In this document: positions 47,027-56,064 of the stretch, in pieces
Position numbering within the stretch: the first letter of the stretch is position 1
Layout: every line of letters begins with the position of its first letter
Origin: Synechococcus sp. PCC 7336
GTDB lineage: Bacteria; Cyanobacteriota; Cyanobacteriia; Thermostichales; PCC-7336
Direction of reading: 5' to 3'
DNA length: 64,000 bases
Assembly (NCBI RefSeq): GCF_000332275.1
Contig: NZ_CM001776.1
Location: 2,500,789 to 2,564,788 of the forward strand
Position numbers and translations under genes: made by a program
The notes under the pieces: model-generated
The model's input: the letters and a program-made list of their open reading frames with translations, nothing else
Databases searched by the model: none
What the model was told of the DNA's origin: nothing

Positions 47027-47383
47027 TCAGCGTACGCTATAGCGCAATTGGCGGAGTTTCTGGAGGATGCGATCGCGATGGTCCCCCTGAATTTCAATTG
47101 TCATCTCCTTGACAGTTCCGCCAGCGCCACAGAGCGATTTCAACTGTTTCAGCAGGGTTGCCAGTGTTTCGGGCTTGCTTTGAAATCCCGAAATCAGCGT
47201 GACGGTTTTTCCCTTGCGCCCTTTTCGGGAGGTCTGGATGCGGAGTTGTTGCTGTTCGGGCGGCAGCTCTGGGCTGGGACGGTCTAGCGGCGGGTAAGCG
47301 AGGTCGCTGCCAAATTCCGAGTAAACGATCCGCTTGCCGCTGGGGTCAGTGGGCTGCGATGCTCGGCGTTTTGAACTGCTCAT
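47027..47383 (-). CDS. YciH/SUI1-family translation factor-like protein
   Basis: 118 residues from ATG 47383 (ATG 47395 is possible). RIVYSEFGSDLAYPPLDR is a disordered opening; the SUI1/eIF1-like domain follows: KGKTVTLISGFQSKPETLAT, LLKQLKSLCGAGGTVKEMTI, EIQGDHRDRILQKLRQLRYS. Bacterial YciH proteins resemble eIF1 and affect start-codon selection. Lies between two minus-strand helicase genes (67 and 35 bp spacing), possibly one operon. Confidence 0.9.
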   Translation of the reverse strand: MSSSKRRASQPTDPSGKRIVYSEFGSDLAYPPLDRPSPELPPEQQQLRIQTSRKGRKGKTVTLISGFQSKPETLATLLKQLKSLCGAGGTVKEMTIEIQGDHRDRILQKLRQLRYSVR

Positions 47384-47418
47384 GGGATGCCTCAAAGGGG
47401 TGTGGTTGGGGTTGGATG

Positions 47419-48882
47419 TCAGAAAGGCAGATCGTCAATGTTCCATTCGGCGGGAGCCTCGGCAGCTCGGGGGGTTGTTCGTTGGGGCACGATCTCTAAT
47501 TGGCGAGGGCTGCGCCCTTGGCCTCGGCGGCGCTCGGAGGTGCGTTCCTCCACCGTTCCTTCGGCAACGACCTCGTACAGTATTGCGGATTTGCCAGGGG
47601 TTTTTGCTTTGCGCAAAATTCGCCCCAGGCGCTGGATGTACTCGCGCGCGGAACCCGTTCCAGATAGGAGCACTGCCACTTTCACCTCCGGCACGTCTAC
47701 CCCTTCGTTGAGGACGTGGGAGACCACTAGGGTGCGGTAGGTACCGTTGCGAAAGGCTTCTAGGATGGCGTGGCGCTCTTTGACGGGGGTTTGGTGGGTG
47801 ATGGCGGGGATGAGAAAGTCGCAGGAAATGCGATAGACGGTGGCGTTGTCGTTGGTAAAGATCAAGACTCGTTCGTCGGCATGTCGCTCCACTAGCTCCG
47901 CTAGAGTCTGCAATTTGCCTGCGGTGCCCAGGGCGATTTGTTTGGCTTCGCGATGGGCCAGCATGGCGCGGCGTCCGGCGGGCGATCGCGCACTGGCCCG
48001 GACAAACTGCTGCCACCCTTCTAAATAGCCCAAGCGAATATTGGCTTGTTGCAAGAACTCGTTGCGGCTGTTTATCAGCGTTTGATAGCGATCGCGTTCT
48101 GCGACAGACAGTTGCACTTTAATCTGCACCACTTCGTAATCGGCCAGGGTGCTCCCGGCCAGATCGTCGGCAGACTTGCGATACACCTGCGGACCGATGA
48201 GGTCGTCGAGATCGGCATGGCGACCGTCGGCGCGTTCGGGGGTGGCGCTCAATCCCAGGCGGTAGGGGGCGATCGCATATTCGGCAATGGCCCGATTGAA
48301 GTCGCTGGGCAGGTGATGGCATTCGTCAAATACGATCAGGCCGTAAGCACCTCCCAAAGTTTCGGCATGGATGGCGGCGCTATCGTAGGTGGCCACCAAA
48401 ATCGGGCTGCGATCGCGAGAGCCCCCGCCCAACAGGCCAATTTCAATGGTGGGGAAGGCGGCCACCAATTGCTCGTACCACTGGTGCATCAAGTCGAGGG
48501 TGGGCACGACGACCAGAGTGTGTCGGGCGATCGCCTGCAAGGCCAAATGTGCCAAATAGGTTTTGCCAGATCCAGTGGGCAAAACAACAACTCCGCGCCC
48601 CCCCGCCTGTCGCCAAGCTGCGAGGGCTTCGCTTTGGTGTCGGTAGGGTTTTCGTTGCGGTTGCGCTTCTAGCGGGAGGGCCTCAAACCCTTTGGCGCGA
48701 TCGGCAAACTCTGTCTCCTCCCGTCGCAAGCTTTCCACCAGCGATCGATACTGCAGTGCGGGAATGCGAAAGCGTTCGATCCGATCGTCCCAAGTGGCAA
48801 AGTCGATCCACCCTTTACCGCGCGGGGGGGGATGGAGAATGAGGGTGCCGCGATCGAAGGTGAGGGTGGGTTGGCGGGGCAT
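47419..48882 (-). CDS. XPB/RadD-like superfamily II DEAD/DEAH helicase
   Basis: 487 residues. YRHQSEALAAWRQAGGRGVV, VLPTGSGKTYLAHLAL (motif I), VVPTLDLMHQWYEQL, VFDECHHLPS (motif II DECH), GLSATPERADG (motif III), VVSHVLNEGVDVPEVKVAVL and RLGRILRKAKTPGKSAILYE (motif VI). An N-terminal domain of ~75 residues with beta character precedes, as in XPB-like proteins. Probably acts on DNA in repair or defence; no nuclease domain is fused. Confidence 0.88.
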   Translation of the reverse strand: MPRQPTLTFDRGTLILHPPPRGKGWIDFATWDDRIERFRIPALQYRSLVESLRREETEFADRAKGFEALPLEAQPQRKPYRHQSEALAAWRQAGGRGVVVLPTGSGKTYLAHLALQAIARHTLVVVPTLDLMHQWYEQLVAAFPTIEIGLLGGGSRDRSPILVATYDSAAIHAETLGGAYGLIVFDECHHLPSDFNRAIAEYAIAPYRLGLSATPERADGRHADLDDLIGPQVYRKSADDLAGSTLADYEVVQIKVQLSVAERDRYQTLINSRNEFLQQANIRLGYLEGWQQFVRASARSPAGRRAMLAHREAKQIALGTAGKLQTLAELVERHADERVLIFTNDNATVYRISCDFLIPAITHQTPVKERHAILEAFRNGTYRTLVVSHVLNEGVDVPEVKVAVLLSGTGSAREYIQRLGRILRKAKTPGKSAILYEVVAEGTVEERTSERRRGQGRSPRQLEIVPQRTTPRAAEAPAEWNIDDLPF

Positions 48883-48920
48883 AGCGGCTTAGGGCGAACT
48901 CCCGCTTATTGTATCGAGGG

Positions 48921-49048
48921 TTGGCCCCTCACCCCCGGCCCCTCTCCCTAGGGAGAGGGGAGGAACAGCCTCTATTAACTTGCGGTTTGGGAGAGGGGGC
49001 TTGGGGATGGGGGATGGGGGATGGGGGCCAACTCGCGTTGGACGAGGT
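48921..49048. repeat. GC-rich dispersed repeat, copy 3
   Basis: GGCCCCTCACCCCCGGCCCC, then TCTCCCTAGGGAGA hairpin, AGGAACAGCC, and GGGGATGGGGGATGGGGGAT ending GGGGGCCAACTCGCG. A 7/8-bp GGGGGAT array adds local repetition. It lies between the helicase promoter side and the end of the ABC transporter gene. Confidence 0.65.
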
Positions 49049-49049
49049 C

Positions 49050-49835
49050 CTAGTGGGACAGAATTTGAGAGAGGAATAGCTTGGTGCGCTCTTCTTGCGG
49101 ATTGGTGAAAAATGCTTGGGGAATGTTTTCCTCGACGATTTGACCGCGATCGAAAAAGATAATCCGATCGGCTACCTCGCGGGCAAAGCCCATTTCGTGG
49201 GTGACGCACACCATCGTCATGCCCGATCCGGCTAATTCCCGCATCACGTCCAACACTTCCGCGATCATTTCGGGGTCGAGGGCGGAGGTGGGCTCGTCAA
49301 ACAGCATTACCGTGGGGTTCATGGCCAGGGCGCGGGCGATCGCCACCCGCTGCTGTTGTCCCCCAGAGAGCTGTCCCGGAAATTTATCCGCCTGCTCGGC
49401 AATCCCCACCCGATCGAGTAACTCCAGGGCTTTCTCTTTCACCAGTCTCCGCTTTTGCTTTTTCACCCACACCGGCCCTAGGGTCACGTTTTGCAACACC
49501 GTCAGGTGGGGGAAGAGATTGAAAGACTGAAACACCATACCCACCTCGCGGCGGATGGCGTCGATATTGCGCAAATCGCTGCTGAGCTCGATGCCGTCCA
49601 CCCGAATAGAGCCCTTTTGGTGTTCTTCGAGTCGATTGAGGGTGCGAATAAAGGTGGACTTGCCCGAGCCTGAGGGGCCGCACACCACCACCACTTCGCC
49701 CTTTTGAATCTGGGTGGTGATTCCTTTGAGAACGTGGAATTCCCCATACCACTTGTGAACGTCTTCGCATTCGATAATGGCGGATCTGGGCGCATTTGCG
49801 TTCTCTCGCTCAGTCGCAGCCTGGGGAACATTCAT
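49050..49835 (-). CDS. aapP: Polar amino-acid ABC transporter ATP-binding protein
   Basis: 261 residues. Walker [11 protein letters not shown]-loop [17 protein letters not shown], signature [19 protein letters not shown], Walker [16 protein letters not shown]-loop [20 protein letters not shown]. Belongs to the glutamine/polar amino-acid (GlnQ/AapP/NatA) class by its DGIEL and [12 protein letters not shown] details. Divergent from the binding-protein gene at 50041. The membrane permease genes are not in the window. Confidence 0.93.
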   Translation of the reverse strand: MNVPQAATERENANAPRSAIIECEDVHKWYGEFHVLKGITTQIQKGEVVVVCGPSGSGKSTFIRTLNRLEEHQKGSIRVDGIELSSDLRNIDAIRREVGMVFQSFNLFPHLTVLQNVTLGPVWVKKQKRRLVKEKALELLDRVGIAEQADKFPGQLSGGQQQRVAIARALAMNPTVMLFDEPTSALDPEMIAEVLDVMRELAGSGMTMVCVTHEMGFAREVADRIIFFDRGQIVEENIPQAFFTNPQEERTKLFLSQILSH

Positions 49836-50040
49836 GGCAAATCCTAGTCAGTAATTCTAGTCAGTATTGTCAGGGTCTTGCAGGTGGCGATCGCTGCCAC
49901 CCATGCGCAAATCCTAGCAAGATTGTCGGATCCAGCAAGAAAAATGAAGTATCTAGCATCACATTTCCTGCTTTCGGGGGATGTAAAGCTGACAGGTACT
50001 ATACAGGAACCCACCACCGTACAGGAGAGAAACGATAACA

Positions 50041-51069
50041 ATGCGGGTTAAAACAATTGCTACGTTTGCAGGGGCAATGGTGCTGTCTTTGGCAACTGCT
50101 TTCGGGACGAGTGCCGCGCAGGCTAGCGTGCTCGACGAGGTGCGCGCGCGGGGTTCGATCCGCTGTGGCGTGAACGGTCAACTGCCGGGGTTCAGTACGG
50201 TTGACTCCGAAGGCAACCATTTAGGGTTCGATGTCGATTTGTGCCGCGCTGTCTCTGCAGCGGTGTTTGGAACCCCCGATAACGTCGAGTATATTATCTT
50301 GACCTCAGCCAATCGCCAATCGGCTCTTCAGTCTGGCGAAATTGACATCCTCAGTCGCAACACCACCTACACCCTCACCCGCGACAGCGAATGGGGGGCC
50401 ACCTACGGTCCGACCACCTACTACGACGGTCAAGGATTTATGGTGCCCAAGTCTTTAGGGGTGACCCAAATTGAAGAGTTGGATGGAGCTACCATTTGCG
50501 TCATTGCGGGCACCACCACCGAGTTGAATCTGGCCGATACCTTTCGCGCCCGAGGTTTAGACTTTACGCCCGTGGTGGTGGATACTGACGACGCCAGCTT
50601 TACCACCTACGATGAAGGCCGTTGCGATGCCAATACCACCGACCAAAGCTCGCTGATCTCCCGTCGCACGACTCTGAGAAACCCCGACGCTCATGTCATT
50701 TTGGGGGAGATTATTTCGAAGGAACCTCTGGGTCCGTTGGTGCCTCAGGGGGACGAGCAATGGTCCGACATTATGGACTGGTCGGTGAATGCACTGTTTT
50801 ATGCGGAAGAAGTGGGCATTACTTCCGAGAATATCGATCGCTTTATTGCCACCAGTAACGATCCCAATATCCAGCGGTTTTTAGGGCTGGATGGAAATCT
50901 GGGTGAAGTGCTGGGTTTGGATGCTGACTTTGCAGTGAATATCATCAAGAGCGTGGGTAACTATGCCGAGATGTTCGATCGCCATCTCACCCCCTTAGGT
51001 GTTACCGATCGCGGTCTGAATGCGTCTTATGTGGATGGCGGGTTGCTCTATTCGCCTCCTTTCCGTTAG
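50041..51069 (+). CDS. aapJ: Amino-acid ABC transporter substrate-binding protein (AapJ type)
   Basis: 342 residues with a signal peptide (VKTIATFAGAMVLSLATAFG, cut near TSAAQA). LDEVRARGSIRCGVNGQLPG, FDVDLCRAVSAAVFGTPDNV, YTLTRDSEWGATYGPTTYYD, GATICVIAGTTTELNLADTF and YDEGRCDANTTDQSSLISRR are AapJ-type marks. Periplasmic binding of general L-amino acids. Upstream ATP-binding gene is divergent (205 bp), so a shared regulatory region is likely. Confidence 0.93.
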   Translation: MRVKTIATFAGAMVLSLATAFGTSAAQASVLDEVRARGSIRCGVNGQLPGFSTVDSEGNHLGFDVDLCRAVSAAVFGTPDNVEYIILTSANRQSALQSGEIDILSRNTTYTLTRDSEWGATYGPTTYYDGQGFMVPKSLGVTQIEELDGATICVIAGTTTELNLADTFRARGLDFTPVVVDTDDASFTTYDEGRCDANTTDQSSLISRRTTLRNPDAHVILGEIISKEPLGPLVPQGDEQWSDIMDWSVNALFYAEEVGITSENIDRFIATSNDPNIQRFLGLDGNLGEVLGLDADFAVNIIKSVGNYAEMFDRHLTPLGVTDRGLNASYVDGGLLYSPPFR

Positions 51070-51116
51070 AGCGCGATCCTTGGCTGTTGCCGGTCGGGGC
51101 GATTGTCGAAGTTAAG

Positions 51117-51148
51117 GTGGGTCGGGTTTCAGCTCGGCCCACTGTTTT
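51117..51148 (+). terminator. Terminator after the AapJ-type gene
   Basis: Stem GTGGGTCGGG / CTCGGCCCAC with loop TTTCAG, followed by TGTTTTAT. Confidence 0.75.
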
Positions 51149-51217
51149 ATATCCGATCCGCTGCTCGTACGCTAGCAGAATGCCGCTTCTATCTCTATCC
51201 CTATAGAGCCCAGACCC

Positions 51218-52510
<1,293 letters not shown>

Positions 52511-52608
52511 TCAATTGGGTGTCCTTATGTCTGGCGACAACACCTACACTGAGGAGAAGCGCGATCGCATTCGGGTCTTGCAGAAACATCGCACGGGGAG
52601 AGCAGAAG

Positions 52609-53304
52609 ATGCAGGGCAAGCACGTACTGGTGACTGGCGGAACGGGGGGATTGGGACTGGGGGTGACTCCCGAAGTGCTCAGGCGCGGAGCTTACGTGAC
52701 GCTGCCCTACCGCTCGCGAGCCAACGCAGAACGACTCAAGAGTCTCGTATCCCCCAGCGAGCTCGTGCGCCTGCAATGGGTAGAGGCAGACTTACTCGAC
52801 GAGGGCCGCGTGGCCGAACTCGTGCAGGGGATGGAGCGAGTGGATGGGTTGATTCACTTGATGGGCGGGTTTTCGATGGGGCCAACCCCCAGCTATTCAC
52901 TAGAACAGTGGCGTCAGGATTTGGATCTGAATCTGACCGCAACGTTTTTGGTTTGCAAACATGTTTTGGCTCGCATGTTGGAGCAAAACTACGGGCGTAT
53001 TGTCACGATCGCCTCCCGAGGAGCCGTGCAGCCTGCCGGTCAGCTCGCGGCCTATGCTGCCTCGAAAGCAGGGGTGGTGGCGTTCACAAAGGCGATCGCC
53101 GCTGAAACCAAAGGCACCAATGTCACGGCCAATGTCGTTCTGCCCAGTGTGATTGACACACCTGCCAACCGCAAGGCGATGGGGACGGAGAATGCTGGCG
53201 AGTGGGTCAAACCCGAATCCCTCGCCCACACAATCTGCGAGCTCGCGTCGGAAGCTGCGGGGGATATTCGGGGTGCTGCCTTGCCGATCTACGGCAACCT
53301 ATAG
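52609..53304 (+). CDS. Short-chain dehydrogenase/reductase
   Basis: 231 residues from ATG 52609 (MQGKHVLVTGGTGGLGLGVT; ribosome site GGGGAGAG upstream). Glycine-rich TGGTGGLG motif, LIHLMGGFSMGPTPS, catalytic Ser in IASRGAVQPAG and Tyr/Lys in AYAASKAGVVAFTK. Classical SDR of FabG-like size; the NNAG position reads MGGF. Substrate unknown. Divergent from sqdB (239 bp apart). Confidence 0.88.
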   Translation: MQGKHVLVTGGTGGLGLGVTPEVLRRGAYVTLPYRSRANAERLKSLVSPSELVRLQWVEADLLDEGRVAELVQGMERVDGLIHLMGGFSMGPTPSYSLEQWRQDLDLNLTATFLVCKHVLARMLEQNYGRIVTIASRGAVQPAGQLAAYAASKAGVVAFTKAIAAETKGTNVTANVVLPSVIDTPANRKAMGTENAGEWVKPESLAHTICELASEAAGDIRGAALPIYGNL

Positions 53305-53428
53305 GCCCTCAGTCCGTCAGTCGATTGCGTTATCGATCCTCACACAGCTTTAATTGGCTTAGGCTATGACAGAGGAAAGACTAAAAAGCAGAGGCGGAGA
53401 AAAAACGACATACCGATGAGGTATCGCG

Positions 53429-53674
53429 GTGGACGAGCAAAGATTACTAGAGCGCATCTCGGTCAATCCCGAGATCTTTGGCGGTAAGCCGATTGTGCGA
53501 GGGCGGCGGCTTGCTGTAGAACATGTTTTAGGAATGCTGGCAGCAGGCGATACACCTGAAACCTTACTAGAGAACTATCCCTGGCTCGAGCCTGAGGATA
53601 TTCAAGCCTGCTTGGCTTACGCCCGTCGCTTAGTGGGTCACGAACGTGTAGAACCACTACTGGTCAGCCAATAG
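53429..53674 (+). CDS. DUF433 antitoxin-like protein
   Basis: 81 residues from GTG 53429. RISVNPEIFGGKPIVRGRRL, then AVEHVLGMLAAGDTPETLLE and YPWLEPEDIQACLAYARRLV are DUF433 hallmarks (winged-helix, VapB-like antitoxin). Its stop is followed one base later by the GTG start of the DUF5615 partner gene, so the two form a classic toxin-antitoxin pair. Confidence 0.92.
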   Translation: MDEQRLLERISVNPEIFGGKPIVRGRRLAVEHVLGMLAAGDTPETLLENYPWLEPEDIQACLAYARRLVGHERVEPLLVSQ

Positions 53675-53675
53675 A

Positions 53676-54026
53676 GTGAAAGTGCTTCTCGATAGTTGCA
53701 TCGGTAAAAGTGTTCGAAAAACACTTGCAACTGCTGGATATGACGTTATTTGGTCAGGCGACTGGGATGAAGATCCAGGGGATGAGGAGATCTTAGCCCA
53801 GGCATTTGAGGAGAGTCGCATTTTAGTCACGCTAGACAAGGATTTTGGAGAGTTGGCGATCGTCAAAGGCTCTCCTCACAAAGGCATACTGCGTCTGGTC
53901 GACCTCAACTCCGAACAGCAAAGCCAAGTCGGTCTTACAGTTCTTAGTCTGTACGGAGATGAACTATCTACAGGTGCCATTATCACTGCTAACTCGACGA
54001 GAGTAAGAATTAGGCCACCTGACTGA
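53676..54026 (+). CDS. DUF5615 PIN-like toxin
   Basis: 116 residues from GTG 53676. MKVLLDSCIGKSVRKTLATA, GDWDEDPGDEEILAQAFEES, RILVTLDKDFGELAIVKGSP. The Asp residues in LLDSC, DPGDEEI and LDKDFGEL fit the PIN-like nuclease site of the DUF5615 family (Mut7-C/VapC-like). Partner of the DUF433 gene. Probably an RNase toxin; target unknown. Confidence 0.9.
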   Translation: MKVLLDSCIGKSVRKTLATAGYDVIWSGDWDEDPGDEEILAQAFEESRILVTLDKDFGELAIVKGSPHKGILRLVDLNSEQQSQVGLTVLSLYGDELSTGAIITANSTRVRIRPPD

Positions 54027-54100
54027 TACGGACGTTTGCTAATGCTTCGACTTTTTCTGAATAATTTGATGTTATAGCAGGAAGTCGGCAAGACCGCAGC

Positions 54101-54358
54101 CTAGCGCTTGTTGAGGCGCACAGCATACCATTCGACCATTTGACCGGGGGCAATGGGCAGTTCGCAGGTGGTTTGAATCAGCCGCTGTGCTCGTTTGGCG
54201 GGCGTGTCGTATTGCTGAATGTCGGCATCCGCTGCGTCGGGATATTCCTGCAGTAGCCGTTCCAAAAACACCTCCAGTTCGGCAGCAGAGACGAATTCCT
54301 CCGGGCACCCCGGCATCAGCAAAACGTAGTGGTTTTCTTCAAATAGTTGTTCGGGCAC
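54101..54358 (-). CDS. crr7: CRR7-type protein (chlororespiratory reduction 7)
   Basis: 85 residues. HYVLLMPGCPEEFVSAAELE, then VFLERLLQEY and RLIQTTCELPIAPGQMVEWY with AVRLNK match the small CRR7 family shared by cyanobacteria and chloroplasts. In plants CRR7 is needed for NDH complex assembly. Together with the SipA/CRR42-like gene at 8.5 kb it fits plastid-type NDH biogenesis, though function in cyanobacteria is not established here. Confidence 0.85.
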   Translation of the reverse strand: MPEQLFEENHYVLLMPGCPEEFVSAAELEVFLERLLQEYPDAADADIQQYDTPAKRAQRLIQTTCELPIAPGQMVEWYAVRLNKR

Positions 54359-54402
54359 GGTCGGTCAACCCTCTTATGCGATCGCATCTCTCTTGACTCA
54401 AT

Positions 54403-55686
54403 CTAGCCGTTTCTCCCAGCACTATTGGCGCTAGCCTTGACCTCCATGTCGGCAGCCCCCAACTGCTCGGCTGGTTGGCTAAACCAACGGAAATATAGCG
54501 AGTTCATCCCCTCCTTCAGAGGAAACAGCAGATAGGTGAGGGGATTAATTGTCACGATAATATTGCGGACATCCCGTTTGGCTAGGGCGACAATTTGGCG
54601 GGCAATGCGATCGCCAGACATCACCCCAATCGGATTGAGATTGCTCTTAAATGGTCCCAACACTAGCTTGCGAATTGCGCAGGGGGCATCCAGTCGCCGC
54701 AGCGTGACCAAATCCCCCAAGGTACGTTTGGACAATTCGTAAAGGGGGCTGACTGCCGGTAGCACCTCAGCTTCTGAAGTATTGACCCATACTTCTTTGC
54801 TGGCAATATCCTCGTTGGTGCGAACGGTCTCCAGAAATAAGTTCAACAGCCGCAGACTGGAAAAGGCATTGACTTCGTAAGCTCGAGCGATCGCTTCGGG
54901 GGTCCGATCGCCATGCCCGTTCGTGCCGTGGTTGAGCACCAGAATATCGATTTTGTGCAGGTGCTCCGCCAACTCCCATTCGCGACCCACGCTCCAGGTC
55001 AAAGTTTTGAGCTCGACCCTTTCTCCATCCAGCTCGATTGCGATGGCTTGCGGCTTCGAGGTGAGGGCAACGGGCTTGGCTCCAGCTTTATGCAAGTGCA
55101 GGAGCAGCGATCGCCCCAACGTGCCCGAAGCCCCCGTCACTGCAACTGTTTTGCCCTTCAACGACAATGCCGTACCCATGAGCTTGTCAACCAGCGAAAA
55201 TGTACTGCAATAGTAGGCGCGATCGTCATCGAAGTGATGTCGCCAATGATAGGGACGATTCACGATCCAGGCAGAGGGCGGCGCCAGAAACGGACCGGGC
55301 ATATGGGTGATGTCAGTCAGTTGCCGCGCCCACTCGCTGCCGCTGCCGCGAGCCATGCAGCTAACCAGAAACCCGAGCACGTAAACAATACCCAACCCAG
55401 TCGCGCTGTAATGGGCGGCATCCAGCCACCAGGCTAGACCGCTAAAGGCGATCGCCATTGCCAACATCACCAAGCATTCGGGAAAATCATTATGCCATTG
55501 GGCCTGTTGATAAATCTCTGCATTGGCAAAGGTGAGATCGCGACGAAAGACGCGGTGATGCCAAACGTGGTGGCGATACAGCCAGGGCCATTGATGGGAG
55601 AGGGCATGGTAGAGATCGCGCACGATCTCGGCCCATAAAATCGAACCCGCACCCCAGCCGCAAATCGCCAGCCAATCTAGTTCCAT
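54403..55686 (-). CDS. Fusion of fatty-acid hydroxylase-type and short-chain dehydrogenase domains
   Basis: 427 residues from ATG 55686; the open frame extends to 55740. Residues 1-180: a membrane hydroxylase/desaturase-like domain with histidine clusters LYHALSH, RHHVWHHRVFRRD and PYHWRHHFDDDRAY and several hydrophobic segments. Residues about 195-400: an SDR domain with KGKTVAVTGASGTLGRSLLL and LVLNHGTNG, followed by SPLYELSKRTLGDLV (Tyr-xxx-Lys). Known in cyanobacteria as a bifunctional sterol desaturase/SDR type; substrate unknown. Confidence 0.85.
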   Translation of the reverse strand: MELDWLAICGWGAGSILWAEIVRDLYHALSHQWPWLYRHHVWHHRVFRRDLTFANAEIYQQAQWHNDFPECLVMLAMAIAFSGLAWWLDAAHYSATGLGIVYVLGFLVSCMARGSGSEWARQLTDITHMPGPFLAPPSAWIVNRPYHWRHHFDDDRAYYCSTFSLVDKLMGTALSLKGKTVAVTGASGTLGRSLLLHLHKAGAKPVALTSKPQAIAIELDGERVELKTLTWSVGREWELAEHLHKIDILVLNHGTNGHGDRTPEAIARAYEVNAFSSLRLLNLFLETVRTNEDIASKEVWVNTSEAEVLPAVSPLYELSKRTLGDLVTLRRLDAPCAIRKLVLGPFKSNLNPIGVMSGDRIARQIVALAKRDVRNIIVTINPLTYLLFPLKEGMNSLYFRWFSQPAEQLGAADMEVKASANSAGRNG

Positions 55687-56064
55687 ACACTGCACACCTA
55701 AGCCAAAGTCGATGCCTGCCGAAAGGCTACATCTTTGCAATATTCTGACGCATTCGGTTGCAATAGTGTGTGCGAATGTAAATAAAGATCGGGATTTTCC
55801 TGCTTTTGAGGGGTTTAATCTAAAGTTATTTGCCCAAACGACAGACCGTCAAACATCCTGTAGTAGGAGTGGATTAAGGCTTCATCGAACTTCTATTCAC
55901 CTCCTGCACGCAGGCAAGCGATCGCCATGGCCCGACTGCAGTAGAGGGCCACGATCTCCTCACAATCTATAGCAGTTACAGACCATAGCAGTTACAGAGG
56001 TCAGCTCGAGTTGACCGCAGTGGTGTTTGCAGGTGGTGGGATCGGCAAATTGGGAGAGGGAATT
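55687..56064. other. Intergenic region upstream of the multicopper oxidase
   Basis: 378 bases without a gene. It contains a 16-bp near-perfect tandem duplication (ATAGCAGTTACAGACC at 55969, ATAGCAGTTACAGAGG at 55985) shortly before the oxidase start. Confidence 0.5.

Noticed and set aside
46960-47097. N-terminal extension of the SWIM/RecD-like helicase
   Set aside because: It overlaps the YciH gene on the same strand and has no helicase or SWIM character.
56011-56064. Earlier start for the multicopper oxidase
   Set aside because: The Tat-like signal begins at GTG 56065; the preceding 18 residues would mask it.
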